Assembly (NCBI GenBank): GCA_021018815.1
Contig: JAITYX010000034.1
Span: 2,418,001 to 2,482,000, forward strand
Length of the DNA stretch: 64,000 nt
Source of the DNA: Talinum fruticosum
Taxonomy: Eukaryota; Streptophyta; Magnoliopsida; Caryophyllales; Talinaceae
Reading direction: 5' to 3'
In this document: positions 45,201-56,604 of the stretch, one piece after another
Layout of the letters: the number at the start of each line of letters is the position of its first letter
Numbering within the stretch: the stretch's first letter is position 1
Translations under genes and position numbers: made by a program
Notes under the pieces: generated by a model
What the model was told of the DNA's origin: nothing
The model's database searches: none
What the model saw: the letters and a program-made list of their open reading frames with translations, nothing else

Positions 45201-48200
45201 TTAAGAACTGCTCTGCAAGTAAAATATACGTTTTCACTGCAATTTAAAGGCTTGTAAGATGCGAGGAATATGAAATTTAGTTTTATATTTTTTATTTTAA
45301 ACAAAGATCATTCAAGAAATTATAATATTCAGCTGATGCATATTAGTTTTCCATGGGAATAGTAAAATTATGGGAACTTTAGCATATTTAGGTGCTGGTG
45401 TAATTGGTACAAAGTCAAAATTTAAATTATGCTCTAGACCCCGTAGTGAAGTTCATGCCCTGCAACTCAAATCCGTGGCCTTTGAAGAATATGTATAACT
45501 GAGAAGGTACTCTTCAAAACGTTGACATTTAGGCCAAGATATTTTGAACAACTGGACACTTGTTTTTGTCATTTCTGGACATGAAAAGCATTCAAGATGC
45601 TATGGACAAACTATTAAAAGTTTTCTAGTCATTTCTAGACATGGAGTTGGCCGACATAAACATTTCTGATGACACTGAATGGATTGTCTTCTGAAACGAT
45701 CTCTCAGCTTGTAGAGTGGTAAAGTTGTCTATGTTTAGATCTCCCTAGACCTGCCTTGATAGGATCCACTGTAGGTGGTAAAGCTGTTGTAGCGTTGGAT
45801 GGATTATGTCGTCTTTAAATGCATGCGCTGTTAAATGTAGCTGTTACATCTTATGTTGCATCGTGTTCGCTTTGAGTTCCTTGCATCAAATAGTTTGTTT
45901 GTGATAGTTAGGCTGATTTCTCCTTTGCTATTGAAAAATTGAATCTACTATTTATTTCGGTAACTCGGAAATGACACTTGACAGGTATCTGTGGGGTACT
46001 TTATTGCAGACCTTGAGATGATCTTGTGGCTTTATCCTTCTTTGGGTGGAATGGAGTATGTAAGTCGTCTTCTTCTCTTTCTCTCTATAGCAAATGTAGC
46101 AAATGTCATCTGCAAAAAGGACAAGCTTGCCTGTTTGTACATTTCTTAGGATATGTATAGGATTGAATAAAGCCTCAGAGAATCTAATGCTTATGAATTG
46201 CACAATAGTTGGAAATGACAGTTTGGTACATAAAAAGAAGATCAATCTTTCGGACTCTCTTCTTTAGGCAAATTAGTATCCTTGTTGGTGTAGAACTGTA
46301 AACTGTGAAGGTCCAAGTTAAACTTTGCTTTGATTGCTAGTTTATTGCTGAATGTTTTTATTAGAGTAGAGATCTGCAGTAAAAACACGGTGAATAACTA
46401 TGCGCAAACTTAGGGGAAGAGAAGTCTTAGGATGTCTAAGTCTTGGCAGCATAATGGCCTTTCTTGAACTTGTATTGATGCTTTTCTTGCTTCTTCTAGA
46501 AAATTTCGTACCGGTAGCATGATTATGGATATTTCCTCATATACAATAGTTTTCCATTAATGATTGGGTGCACAAACAGATCTGAATGCAATTAACTATA
46601 GGAGTTATGCTTTTTCAAATGATATGCTCAACAAATTGCAAAATGTTCTTTGACAAGAAATTGATCCCTTCCATTGCAGTTATATCATTGAATTTCCTTT
46701 TCATTTTCCTTCTTTATTTTTCATGTGGGATGAGGCTGATGATTTTGTTTTGTATTGAGGTGAGAGTACTTTATGGTAAAGAGCTATTAGGGATTGAGGG
46801 TGATGGAAGAATTGTGTGCTGGCTTTGAAGATATCCAAAAGTCATCAGTGGCTTTTTAATGTTTTTCTTTGAGGTGTTGCATTGGTGGCTGTTTTGGAAT
46901 TTGAACAAAGGGCTGGGACAACTTATGTTTTTCTAAGAATGCAAGTCATATATTGTTCACGAGAATCACAGTTCTTCTACATAATACTTGGGGCATGCCC
47001 CGTGGGCCTCTTAAGGTTACGTCTAAATTTTGGCACCTCTATATCTACTTAACAAAATTCGACCACATTCTATGCTTGAAACCATTATCTCATACAGTTT
47101 TGAAGACATCTTTTGTTCTTCTCTTGCCAATAAACATAAGCAATCACAGTGATAGTTGTATAAAATCTATACATCAGGATGCTAGGTTTCTCCTTATGCT
47201 GTGCTATGGCTTGCTTCTAGTGAGCCTGGATCAAACTGTATATTTAGCACATATGTCAGAACCTGATTTAACACTGCCTTAGTGAAGTGACACTTAAAGA
47301 AAAGATGGTCCTGTGATTCATCTTCTAAATGGCAGAGGATACACACAGGGTCAAAGTTGATGCCAAACTTTAATTGCCTATCTCGCGTGAAGCTTACCAT
47401 GCATTGCAACTATGTAATAAATGAGCATTTGGGAATGAACAGAAAATGATGGATCCAAGCCTCGGCTAGAGGAGAAACAAACGCTCAAACTTCAATCAAA
47501 CACAACTTTGGAACAATGAACAAAAAATTGAAAAAGATCTGATTTGAATAATCAACCCCAGGGATAGAATCCGATTGATTCGAGATCAATGCCTAGGGTT
47601 AGGCTTTGAGGTTTGGTTGGACTTGCACCAACAAGGCAGACTCAAAGAATTACTGTTGATAGTTCCTGGTTGTCTCAGAAGGGACAAGAGTCCAACTTCG
47701 AAATCAAACAGATAGCTTTGAAGTTTGAAGTTTGCCTAGGAATTAACCTACAGGGAAGTTTCAAAGACCTAGAAGAACACCACTTGATTGCCAAACCAAG
47801 CTACAACAGCTATGAATTTAGAGGGGTAGAAGTTTGAATCCACAAACTTTCTGAAAACTCATTCAATACTCATCAACAACACTTGTTGTCTTTACAAATC
47901 GAAATGAAGGCTTTTATAGAAGCCTTTTCCCTCCAAAATATCTTTCCTAATTGCTAAGGAAAGATTAAGACTAATCGTAGTTGATTAACTCTTATTAGAG
48001 TAATTAGTCAAACGAATAACAAAAAACTAACAGAAACTGCAAAATATTCTGACCGAGCCTTTCTAATTGGCTAATAAAAATGCTTCCTTTTTATCTTGCT
48101 GAGATTTGGCTTTGAAAAGATTGGTAATGATTGGATGTTGTCACCAGAAGGCTTCCTATTGGACCACCAAAAAGGTAGGTTACAGCCTAGGAACTAGCTT

Positions 48201-51200
48201 GCAAGTGGGTTAGTTTTATGAGGCTCAGAAACGTGGTTGACTTGAGACACATCTTCTCAATCTAAGTTCTTCTTCTTCTAAGTGAAGTTTGCAGCTTCTC
48301 TTGACTCAGAAAGACTCCTCCTTCCTTCTTGAAAATCACCAACCATTAGCTAGAAGGGAGTGTGGTTTCTGTTTCTGACCGGTCCGAAATACTTGGTTGA
48401 AAGTCTATCAACTTGTAAGCAATCATTAGGGATGGTTTTGAACCATCCTACAAAGTCCAAAAACAACTAGTAGTGTCTCAATTATTACAGACCAAATAGA
48501 TTCAGGAATTGTCTCAAAAATAGAAAATTCTGCTTGAAAATTAAGAACTCAACATACTGAATTTGGAATTCATGAATGGGCATTCCTTTTCTTCATAAAT
48601 CATCTTCCTTGACTGCATTTAGGACTTGTCCAAGGCCTTGACAGCCTCAAATTGCATTGCCTCCAAGTTTTATGCGAGTCTTTAGCTTCTAACCGAACTT
48701 GTGCAAGCTTGAACTGGTCTGAATGTTCGGTAAACCTGTTCGCAGCATTGGAGATGGTTTTCTCCATCTCAAAGAGTTCAAAACAAACCTAAAATACTGT
48801 CCAATAATTACGAACCAGATCTGAATAAATTGTTCAGAAAATAGCAAATACTGAGCTCTGAGCTGAACTCAGAATGCTTAAAAAGTATGAATATGAGTTT
48901 TCAGTTGAACTCAGATCTGAAGCTTGGAACTGAGATCCGAACTCAGACTGTCAGCAAGAGTTCACAGTTAGTTCTCAATTGAGCTCAGATTGGCTAGGAT
49001 AGGATGTAACTGAGCTCAGCAAGCTGGAATCTGCAATACTGCAACTCCTGCATCTTTGACTGAAGTTGAGCTTCCTTAGAATTGTAGTGCACACAAGCTT
49101 TGCATGATGATGTAGAAATATATATATCATACTCCCTTTCTTTGAAAAAGTTTGTCCTCAAACGTGAGAGATCAACCCTTTTTGCACCTTGAATTTCCTG
49201 CTCATAAAACACATAGCCCAGAAAAGAATTTTGTGAAGTAAAAATGTGATTTTGGCTATGGTTACCATTCAGCTCTAAGGTACTTGACATCTTAAAACTC
49301 ATCAAAAAGATCCTTCAATTTTGGTGTAGGAGACCTAAATCTGGGGATGATCATGTTGTCCATGCGCACTTTCTGATTTTCATTCTCCCTAGGTACGAGG
49401 GAAGTGGGTGGCACATAGGAACTCTTAAATTCCATAGTGGGAGGGCAACAATCTCCTTTGAAAACAAAGACATGGACTTACTTTGCATCACATTCAGCTT
49501 TGGCTTCTTGACAGCAAATAGAGGATTCTGAACTCGGGGCTTCCATTTCCTCCAAGGCTGAAGTATCCTCCTTAACATCATCATCATAGTTAGGATAGAA
49601 ACTGAGCCTGAGTGGTTCCTGTTCCTTCCTGATTACCTCTGCATAAATCTTCAATCTAAGCATCTTGGATTACTGTCGTTTTGCTCATTTTGCTGCTGAG
49701 GGCTTAATTTCAGGAACTAGGAGGGGCTGAACTGTCCTTTCCTTTGTAACTTATCCTGCTGGAACTGAACTAGCAAGGGACAATGATCTGATATTCCTTC
49801 TGGTAATACTTCATAGTGAATCTGTGGGAAGTGCTGAATACCTGCCCCATTTATAATAACCTTATCCAGCTTAGAGAATACCCTTGACTGTCCTTGCTTA
49901 TTACTCCAGGTGTACACAGGTCTTTTACATCTCATTTCTTGCAAAAGGCATTTATATTTGCACTCATTAAAATTGTCCACTTCACTACTCTGCCCTGGAT
50001 CTCCACCAAGTCTTTCCTCCCTTTACAAAAGCCTATTAAAATCTTCCCCAATGATCCTAGTGGCATTCATGTGATCATTAATATCATATATAGCTTTTCA
50101 CAACTCTCTGCTGCCACCCATATCATTTACCCTATAGACAAAGTCACAAAGACTTTCAAGTATTCCAACTAGTTACTGCCATATGTATAAACTGATGATG
50201 AACTTGAAAAACATCCTTGTGCACTTTATTGTGGTCCTCCCAGCCCAGCCATATTCCGCTCCCCCAGCATTAGTAATTACTGACCAAGAAGGCCACATTA
50301 CCCCTTTAATCTCGTCCCCCTTCCCAGCTCTAGTTTTAGATTCTAAGATGCCCAAAATTGAGCACTTATTCTGAAGCAGGAGCCTTCTAATGGCCACTTG
50401 TTTATTGAAGCCATTGTGGCCTCTAATATTCCACAAACCTATCCATGGTCACAAGCTAGTGATCCAAAACTATTTTGCAATACTAATCCCTGAGGAGTTA
50501 CACATGGATTAATTACCACCTTCTGTATCTCTTGCTTTGGAGTAGATATTCTTTGCTCACTAGTGCTAGCCACCTCAGTACCAACATTTTGCGCCACAGT
50601 CTCAGTAATGACAGGATCAGTATGCTCAGGATCAGCTACAGTTTGCACAGTAGGTTTCTCCTCCATACCTTTTCCTGCAATCATCAATAGTATGTCCAAA
50701 CATATTGCAATGGCTGCACTTAATAGGCTGCCACTCATAATCAACTTCCTCATCCATGAACTCTCCCATATCATCCATAAAAGTCACGTGCTCAGGAAGT
50801 GGTTGGTTAAGGTCCATCTCAATCAATAACCTTGCGAATCTAGTATGAGATTTGTCCTGGTAGCCTTGTCTGCAGCCAGTGGCTTCCCTACCAGGCTTGC
50901 AATCTTACTCAAACTCTCCCTACTCCAAAATTTGAGGTCTAACTCTGGAAATGTAGGCCACAGAAGTATTTTGCAGTAATTTTCTTCTCAATTGGTTGGC
51001 CTACTGTCCATGCTTTAACCACCACAGGTTTTTATCAAAGTAAACAAAATTGGTTTTCAACAGTTCATCTTGCTCAAGTACTGAATGAAATCGAGCTATG
51101 TAAACCCTACCTAGTACAAAATTGGTTAAGGTCCATCTCAATCAATAATCTTGCTCAAGTACTGAATGAAATCGAGCTATGTAAATCCTACTGAATCCCT

Positions 51201-54200
51201 CCATCACTTTTAAATGTGGATTAGCTACCACAACAAAACTGATTATATAGGATTCCAATAATCCAAGTCAGTTATATAAATATGCATCAATGGGTCTACA
51301 TAGTCTGATGCAAAACCCATATTCTGTAACTATTCAAAATGTGTAGTAGTGTTACCTGCTCGTTCTGCATTGTCCACTTTTGCCTGAGCTAATGATTGCT
51401 TTCTCTTCCTAAGAGCATCAATCCAACTAATAAAGCTGGTTCTCATTTCATCCTCTTGCGATCGATCCAGATTACCCAGATTCTCCTGCAGTGTCCCTGT
51501 TCCATTCGTTGAAAGCTGAAATCATTACCCCTTCCTGCTCCATTGCTGGAACTACTTCATTATTCCCAGTTGTAGGTGTCCAAATTGCAGTAAACATGGC
51601 TGGTGATTTTTATTTCTGTTGAGGTTTTTGGGTTTTGGTTTTCCTCGCCATTGCAGCAAGCAGAACCTCTCTCTCTAGCTTCTCTCTCTAGCCCATTTGA
51701 TTTCAGTTTGTGCTGTTTTGGATTCCAATTTGTGCATTTTTATATCTTTTTTATATGTCCTCTCTAAACCTTGCAATTCCTTGGAAAATTTTCTCACTAT
51801 CTCAAAACATGGTTTTCCTTGATTCAACAAGAATTTATCTATATGATAGGTCTTGAAAATAGTAACAATTTTGAGGCATTACATTTAAAAATGACATAAA
51901 ACATGCTATATATTTCTATATTATGGGTGGTGAGGTGATATTCTTCTCATCGATTCCTGCCCGCTCCTTTAAAACATTAGAGCTCAATGACTTTGAAATG
52001 TTGCTGATACAAATTTGAAGAAATGGAAATCATAATTTTCTTAATTTTGGTATACACATTAGGATTAGGAGTATGGAATAATATTGAGTCTTTAGTATTG
52101 GAGTGAATCTTCATCAACTTAGTATCAGAGTGGGTTATTAGCCAACCAAGGCCGTCCATTAGGACTGTTTGTATTAAAGTATTAGAGTCGTCGTCATTGT
52201 ATTGTAATCCATACCGACCATCACAGAAAAGTTACCATTTTTCCACCGAGTTACCGAAGAAGACATGTACATAAATCATACAAATTTTGATTCCTTCCTA
52301 GATTCTTATAAAAAAAACAAATCTAAACAACATCTAGTCTTTGATCGTTTAAGACTCGTCATACAAATTTTGATTACTTCCTAGATTCTTATCAAGAAAA
52401 CAAGTCTAGACAACATCAAGTCTTTGATCGTCTTGAACGTCTTGATTGTCTTACTCGATGGGTATAGGCGAATTGGTTCTCTTTTGGATCAACTTGATAA
52501 GTAAATTGATAAGATGCTTGGAAAAGAGAAACAGGTTGAACCTAAAGTGCAGCTTGTAGCTCATTGAATCTCGTGCTGAAGGAAAAATGGAAGCGATTCA
52601 ACACCCTTTTTAAGAGGATGTTCTTAAATCAAATCCACTAGAAAGTATTGAGGTCTTTGGAAAGGTTGATGGAGTCAAAGAAGTCAATGAGGATCCCTAG
52701 ATTGAAGAGAAGTTTGAAGAGGATATCACAATAAAGTCCGAAGTCAAAGAGACAGTCGTTGACAAGTTCTTTGATCCCTTTCCTGACTTTTTTTTTCCCC
52801 TCCAAGCATATTCGAATCGAGAGAATCAAAAGTTGCAATGTTTGCCTCATACATCATAAGTGAGTCGAATGTCAGCTACACGTGGATGATCATGGTCAAT
52901 TCAAGGCTTCGATTCTCCTTTTCTTCAAAACTCGAGTTTTTTTCTAAGAGGGGAGAATGATGTGAATCTTAAGAAAGGGAAATCATAATTTTATTAATTT
53001 TGGCCAAAACATATTAGGATTAGGAAATTATTGTATTTGATATATTTACTTGTATTTTCGGATTTAATTTTAGGGGAATTTTGGGATATTAGGTTTCAAG
53101 TTATTATCTAGTATTTTAGTTACATTATGATATTAGGTTAGCTTCTTTATCTTGTTAGCAGTTTTAGGTTATAAATACCCCTTTAATGCTATATTATTTT
53201 GAGAGCGGAGTATGAAATAATATTGAATTTTTAGTTTTGATGTGGATCTCCATCAGTTGCCTTTAGGATTTGATGTATAGGACACGCTCATGCGCACAGA
53301 TTTTATACACACGCACACAGATTTTATACACAGAGAGAGAGAGAGAGAGAGGCCTCGGAATGAGAGATGTGAACATATATACAGACCATGGGTCTATAAT
53401 CCAAAGGCTAAACAAGTGCCCACGTCATCGGACGCTTCTCCACGTCATTGGCTTATATATACAGGAGGGACTGGCTTTCTGTGTTGCATCAGCTGTTCCA
53501 ACTCGTACTATATTCTTTTGCCATTCTGTTACAAACTTGGATTGTTACAAACTGCAATTACAAGTTATGTAGTTGTGGATAACATGTCATATGTAGACGA
53601 GTAAAATCTCAAATACGGTGCTTGCTTAGGATTTGTGTGATTCTTGCGTCACAGGCTGCCATCATCTTGCAGGTTATACATCATTCCCTTGCAGGAGTTG
53701 CAGTTACCTATTCTATGTTTTCTAGGGAAGGACAACTGTATACCTTCATGGTCCTCATTTCTGAGGTGACAACACCAGAGATAAATCTGCGATGGTAAGT
53801 TGTCTTTGATTGCTAATAGATGAATTCACTGTCCTGCAGGGGTGATTTCATTTGCATTCTCACTGAAGTGGAAAGTTTGGGTCAAATTGAAAGTGTATCT
53901 TGCTCTTTCTTATGTAGGTTCCTTGATACGGCTGGGTTGAAGAGATCCAATGCATATCTCATTAATGGGATTGTGATATTTTTGCCTGGTTGGTGAGTGC
54001 ATATTTTATTGCCAGGTTTCTAGAGAAATATTTTTCCTTGTTTCCCTACTTCATGCTGCTTGGTAGAATTAAAAGGTTTCACGTCAAAAGAATATGTTAT
54101 TTGTGAGAGAATTAGTATTGGCTTGAACTGAAGTTCCTGTAACATCTTATATTGACCTTTGAAAAACTGCAAAGATATAAGTTTAGAGGCATAATTTATG

Positions 54201-54969
54201 GGTGTGTGAAATCTCAATGCCTGGGTCTCTCTTGGCATTCATTCCTGTATGTATATGTTCTATTGCCGGATATGCTGATAAGTGATGTACAATGCAGGTT
54301 GCAAGGATTCTGCTGTTTGTTTACATGTTTTATCATGTTTACTTGCACTATGATCAGGTAACTGCCGTTGATAATTACTAGTTACATGTTGCAATAACAG
54401 TGAAATTTATGTTGACATTCATATTTTGAGCCTATAGAAGTCCTAACAATGCTATCTTGCCCTTGTAAGTGTGAGCATACTAGCTCGTGTTTTGTGCAAA
54501 TATGTTACTAACGGGACCTCACAACCCAGTACCCAGGCTCCCACAGTTTCTCATTTTCACCTGCACTTAACTTCTCTTTCTGCCTCAACGTTTTCCTCAT
54601 GACTAGTAATTTTTTAGGAAGAATTCAGAAACCAGAACTAGAAATTGGAGGTACTTGCAATGACCAAACAGGAGGAGGTTCAAAAGAGGGGACCTAAACT
54701 TAACTGTAAACAATGCCCTTGTGTTATACCTGTCAATAATACATAATTAACTGCATGTTATTTCTGTAATGATAGCACTTAATTTATCTTGAACACAATG
54801 ATAATCAACACAGAAGTGTTCATGATCATGACATGGCAGGTTTGTTCAAATGCATGCATTTGGCTTCTTTCTGGTTTTTGTTGTGCCTTCTGTGCTTGCT
54901 GCGTTGAACTTGATGTGGTTTGGGAAGATCCTCAAGGGAGTGAGAAAGACTTTAGCCAAGAGGCAGTAA
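42299..54969 (+). CDS. TLC (TRAM-LAG1-CLN8) domain membrane protein; exon C3 split by a transposon
   Basis: Proposed coding exons are C1 42299-42436, C2 42848-42936, C3 43037-43170 plus 44555-44559 (insert between), C4 45985-46059, C5 53673-53794, C6 53918-53992, C7 54298-54357 and C8 54840-54969. All introns are GT-AG and the sum is 828 bases, 275 residues plus stop. Landmarks are LADPVIPYTAIIAGILACKV (C1), VYDLTHMLSALHFKSYVVLN and QRLEWNNR (C2), ISTVHAIFIAAMSLYFVYW (C3), GYFIADLEMILWLYPSLGG (C4), IHHSLAGVAVTYSMF and SEVTTPEINLRW (C5), MHAFGFFLVFVVPSVLAAL (C8). They match the plant TMEM56-like TLC family: several membrane helices, H-H and TTPxxNxRW motifs, a basic C-terminus. TLC proteins act in endomembranes, probably in lipid sensing or synthesis. 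Two lesions question its function: the insert in C3, and C7 read out of its conserved frame. Confidence 0.8.
43538..43663 (-). pseudogene. Acidic 41-residue C-terminal-like ORF in the transposon
   Basis: The minus strand opens MEEFQEEEEENEDEEE, passes MDLELDDDDDVEAEH and ends at a stop. Asp/Glu-rich tails of this type occur at the C-terminus of plant hAT transposases, so it may be a remnant of the autonomous parent, but low complexity alone could give the same. Too short for a functional claim. Confidence 0.3.
43930..44215. repeat. GA/AAG-rich low-complexity tract
   Basis: Purine-only stretch of about 285 bases on the plus strand (agaagaagaag, ggaaaaagaag) in the transposon. It gives a Lys/Glu-only reading frame without biological meaning. 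Confidence 0.85.
44560..45984 (+). other. C3-C4 intron of the TLC gene
   Basis: It starts GTAAGT and ends TTGACAG. T-rich. A poly-A run (45073-45086) is seen, but no element end or gene. Confidence 0.6.
46950..47409 (-). pseudogene. LINE ORF2 3' end (zf-RVT domain)
   Basis: RDRQLKFGINFDPVCILCHL followed by EDESQDHLFFKCHF shows the C-x2-C and H-x4-C spacing of the zinc-binding region after plant LINE reverse transcriptases. Beyond it only frame-broken sequence is seen. Confidence 0.8.
47440..49716 (-). mobile_element. Ty3/gypsy 3' end with LTR, inserted in the LINE
   Basis: The right part (49130-49716) reads, on the minus strand, a broken polyprotein tail (RLKIYAEVIRKEQEPLRLSF, then FEDKLFQRKGV) that runs into the purine tract AAAGAAAGGGAG (about 49132-49143). 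Such overlap of polyprotein end and polypurine tract is typical of many plant gypsy elements. An LTR-like segment follows (about 47448-49129) with a minus-strand TATA box (TCTATAAAAGCC, about 47910-47921). The 5' part is absent and no target duplication was found. Confidence 0.55.
49717..50436 (-). pseudogene. LINE ORF2 endonuclease domain (APE-like)
   Basis: MWNIRGHNGFNKQVAIRRLL and SILGILESKT form the N-terminal blocks with the metal-binding Glu. YTWSNKQGQSRVFSKLDKVI and LPEGISDHCPLLVQF (the SDH block) form the C-terminal ones. The domain nicks the target DNA for LINE insertion. A frameshifted middle part (50172-49980) contains stops. Confidence 0.85.
50439..51651 (-). pseudogene. LINE ORF1 (DUF4283 plus CCHC zinc knuckle)
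   Basis: The start is MARKTKTQKPQQ (ATG 51651), then a stop. The DUF4283 region is seen as FWSRESLSKIASLVGKPLAA and the following EMDLNQPLPEHVTF. A complete zinc knuckle C-S-H-C-N-M-F-G-H-T-I-D-D-C (CX2CX4HX4C, about 50738-50697) and a Thr/Val/Gln-rich tail follow. ORF1 is the RNA-binding protein of plant L1 elements. Stops and a duplicated patch (51069-51192) break it. Confidence 0.8.
51730..52004. other. C4-C5 intron sequence, nothing recognised
   Basis: AT-rich intron sequence between the LINE 5' end and the TRIM-like element. Confidence 0.5.
52005..53255 (+). mobile_element. 1.25-kb TRIM-like LTR retroelement with target duplication GTTGC
   Basis: 5' LTR 52005-52116 (internally deleted), primer site AGTATCAGAG (about 52121-52130), a short internal part, a purine tract AAGAGGGGAGAATGA (about 52946-52960), and 3' LTR 52958-53255. 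GTTGC flanks both ends (52000-52004 and 53256-53260). The 5' LTR starts TGATACAAATTTGAAG, the 3' LTR TGATGTGAATCTTAAG, and both share AAATCATAATTTT and ATTAGGATTAGG. The internal part encodes no protein. It contains a tandem duplication of about 90 bases (52277-52455). The 3' LTR has a TATA box (TATAAATA, about 53172-53179). Confidence 0.85.
53270..53352. repeat. ACAC/GAGA simple repeats
   Basis: Two copies of 'cacacagattttatacaca' followed by about ten GA units, in the intron before coding exon C5. Confidence 0.85.
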
Positions 54970-55200
54970 TGTATATTGAATTACCATTACTACAATTTTT
55001 TTTCCTCATTGTAAAAATGGAGGCAGGAAAGCGGGAGAAGATGAACTCCAAGTTGAATGATTTTTGGTGATGTGTTGTAATTTGTAAATAGCTGAACCTT
55101 GCTCTCCATTGGGATCTTTTAGTTGCAACAAAATGACAGAATGACAGAATCTCATTCATGGCTGGATTTCTAGTGTTTCAGTGTATGTTCTTGCTCTGAT
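54970..55200 (+). other. 3' UTR of the TLC gene (extent estimated)
   Basis: The stop TAA is at 54967-54969. T-rich sequence without splice sites follows. The end is not defined; no AATAAA is seen, so the 3' limit is a guess. Confidence 0.35.
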
Positions 55201-55943
55201 TATGTAATTTCATACTCCTCACGTTCCCTGCTGAGGAATGACGAGTGTATTTCTCATAACATAGTTTCTGCGTTATATTTAACATAGATATTGACATTTC
55301 AGATGTTTTTGCCCATGAAAAGAAGTTATACTCTTATATATTCATAGTTAGCCACATGCATCATCATATAACTAATTTGCAACCGAAAGAGTTTAAAATT
55401 TTCAATTCTTCAGTTCCGGTTAACAATGACATCATCATATGGCTAACTTGCAACCGAAAGAGTTCATCGAATGGAATTGGTTAGCCGATATCACGCATTA
55501 TGATAACCAACTTATTCATTTCCAATTCACATTTATAGGAACTGAAAAATTTGACTAACTAAACCAAATTTCCTGGAAGATCGATTTAATCTAGTCCTAT
55601 ACTTTAGATGAAAATAATTTGACCATTAAGATTAGTGTCGAACATGTTGACATTTTATGAGACTCAGATTTTGATTGGGTTAGTTATAATAAATTAATTA
55701 AAGTAATCTACTTGTAGTTTTATTCTGAAAAAATTATTATGGAGTTTATATAACTTTAATTAGTGAGATATTATGTTCTCTCTCATAATTTCTCACCCGA
55801 ATTCAAATAAGTAAAAGATCCGAGGTAACTTATATTACCGGTTTTAGTTCGACCTATGTTTTACTTAGCTAAACAAAAAAAAAAAAATAGGTGGGGGTTA
55901 GGACATAAGGTTTAGACAAAATTAGAGTGAAAAGGAAGGCTTA

Positions 55944-56496
55944 GGCCCTATTCCATTTAACTTTAACTTACACTCTTACGAGTTACTTATAATTTCTTAA
56001 AACTTTTTATAACTAACTTTATAACTATTTTATACTCCCTCTGTTTCATAATACATATCATTTTAACTAATTTTTCTCGTTTTATAATACTTGTCATTTT
56101 ACACTAATAAATAATATATTAATTACTAGTTTTTCAATTTTATCCTTCTTAATTATTTTTTTATTTTTAAAACTTTATTGTTTTTAGTATATAATATGCT
56201 AATATATTTTTTTAATTATTTTACTAAGATAGAGAGAGAGAGGATATAGTGATAAGATAGAAAAAATTAGTGAGGAGAGAAAAAAATGAGTTGTAATTTT
56301 CCTGGAAATAAGAAGGGTAGATTAGATATTTTATTATTTAACTAACTTTCTTTCTTATTTATTTTAATTTCTCCTTATTCTCTTAAAACGACACGTATTT
56401 TGAAACGGAGGGAGTAACTTCTTATAGTTACTTATAACTTCTTACAATTTTCCTTTCAACTTCTTACAACTCTTTACACTTAAATGGAACAGGGCA
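55944..56496. mobile_element. PIF/Harbinger-like MITE (target TTA)
   Basis: Termini GGCCCTATTCCATTTAA and, reversed, TGCCCTGTTCCATTTAA form an inverted repeat, with TTA on both sides (55941-55943 and 56497-56499). Inner sequence is rich in 'cttacaactt' and 'taactttataact'. A Stowaway MITE sits inside (56035-56414). A partial second copy of the right end follows (56500-56565), and a related copy lies at 62675-62798. Confidence 0.65.
56035..56414. mobile_element. Stowaway-type MITE (Tc1/mariner), 380 bp
   Basis: It starts CTCCCTCTGTTTCA and ends, reversed, CTCCCTCCGTTTCA, with TA on both sides (56033-56034, 56415-56416). This is the plant Stowaway signature. It has no coding capacity. Confidence 0.9.
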
Positions 56497-56604
56497 TTAG
56501 TGACTCCTTACAATTTTCCTTTCAACTTGTTACAACTTCTTACATCTAAATGGAATAGGATATTAGTGGCTTTATATGGTGGAAAGCGACGGAGAGCGAG
56601 CAAC

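Larger units (their letters stand above)
46950..51720 (-). mobile_element. L1-type LINE in the C4-C5 intron, broken
   Basis: On the minus strand come a CT-rich 5' UTR (about 51710-51655), ORF1 (51651-50439), endonuclease (50436-49717) and, beyond an insert, the 3' end of ORF2 (47409-46950). The main reverse transcriptase part is missing: a Ty3/gypsy 3' end occupies 47440-49716 instead. It lies antisense to the host gene, as is usual for tolerated intronic elements. Confidence 0.85.

Noticed and set aside
47613..47837. 74-codon plus-strand frame
   Set aside because: It overlaps the LTR-like part of the gypsy 3' end; no domain.
53270..53604. Two frames of about 100 codons in the C4-C5 intron
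   Set aside because: They are built on simple repeats, have no domain and end in or before exon C5 in other frames.
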